Shown here one piece after another: positions 5,980 to 5,996 of a DNA stretch of 5,996 nt. Numbering within the stretch: the first letter of the stretch is position 1; each line of letters begins with the position of its first letter. Origin of the DNA: Heteroruminococcus sp964369885 (GTDB lineage Bacteria > Bacillota > Clostridia > Oscillospirales > Ruminococcaceae). A program made the translations under genes and the position numbers. Where the stretch lies: NCBI GenBank assembly GCA_964369885.1, contig CAYJGQ010000111.1, positions 1-5,996 on the forward strand, written 5' to 3'. The notes under the pieces are model-generated. The model was not told the origin of the DNA. It saw only the letters and a program-made list of their open reading frames with translations, and did not search any database.

Positions 5980-5996
5980 ATCAAAAGTCGTTTGAT
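5980..5996. repeat. Hairpin at the right edge, possibly cut
   Basis: ATCAAA (5980-5985) and TTTGAT (5991-5996) form a 6-bp stem with a 5-base loop ending at the last base of the window. The preceding G5979 could extend it if the next base outside is C. No function can be assigned. Confidence 0.4.

Larger units (their letters stand above)
5567..5996. other. Non-coding repeat-rich region after dapL
   Basis: No open frame here has a convincing ribosome site plus recognisable protein character. The short frames on both strands are translations of repeats and hairpins. Contents in order are a tandem repeat, two hairpins, a terminator, a GC-rich block, an opposite-facing degenerate copy of the repeat string, and a hairpin cut by the right edge. 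Confidence 0.8.

Overview
The window looks like a chromosomal segment from a Gram-positive member of the class Clostridia, most likely a gut-type Oscillospiraceae/Ruminococcaceae organism. Four things point there: a CIRCE-controlled groES-groEL operon of Firmicutes type, strong GGAGG ribosome binding sites, lysine/diaminopimelate synthesis by the DapL aminotransferase route, and GC-rich hairpin strings after the genes. The assignment is inferred from protein character and layout, not from a database match.

Left part (1-1832): the class I chaperonin operon lies on the minus strand, groES then groEL. groEL runs off the left edge after 480 intact codons, so about the last 60 residues are outside the window. 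A sigma-A-like promoter and a CIRCE operator for the HrcA repressor precede groES.

Middle (1833-2109): an AT-rich divergent control region separates the chaperonin operon from a plus-strand operon. It holds a plausible promoter for each side, an 11-bp inverted repeat, and a leader hairpin directly against the dapF Shine-Dalgarno sequence.

Right part (2110-5566): dapF, rmuC and dapL are co-directional with gaps of about 60-66 bases and no visible terminator between them, so they are probably one transcript. DapL makes LL-diaminopimelate from tetrahydrodipicolinate and DapF epimerises it to the meso form, used for peptidoglycan and lysine. RmuC, a membrane-anchored coiled-coil protein of the predicted nuclease fold, sits between the two enzymes with no obvious biochemical link.

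End (5567-5996): no credible gene. There is a 26-bp tandem repeat, two compact hairpins, a strong terminator-like GC hairpin, about 170 bases of GC-rich sequence with several possible helices, and a degenerate copy of the first repeat string in the opposite orientation. This non-coding block is the least explained part of the window. I see no clear new defence, mobile or metabolic system; the genes are housekeeping and the novelty, if any, lies in the repeats and leaders.
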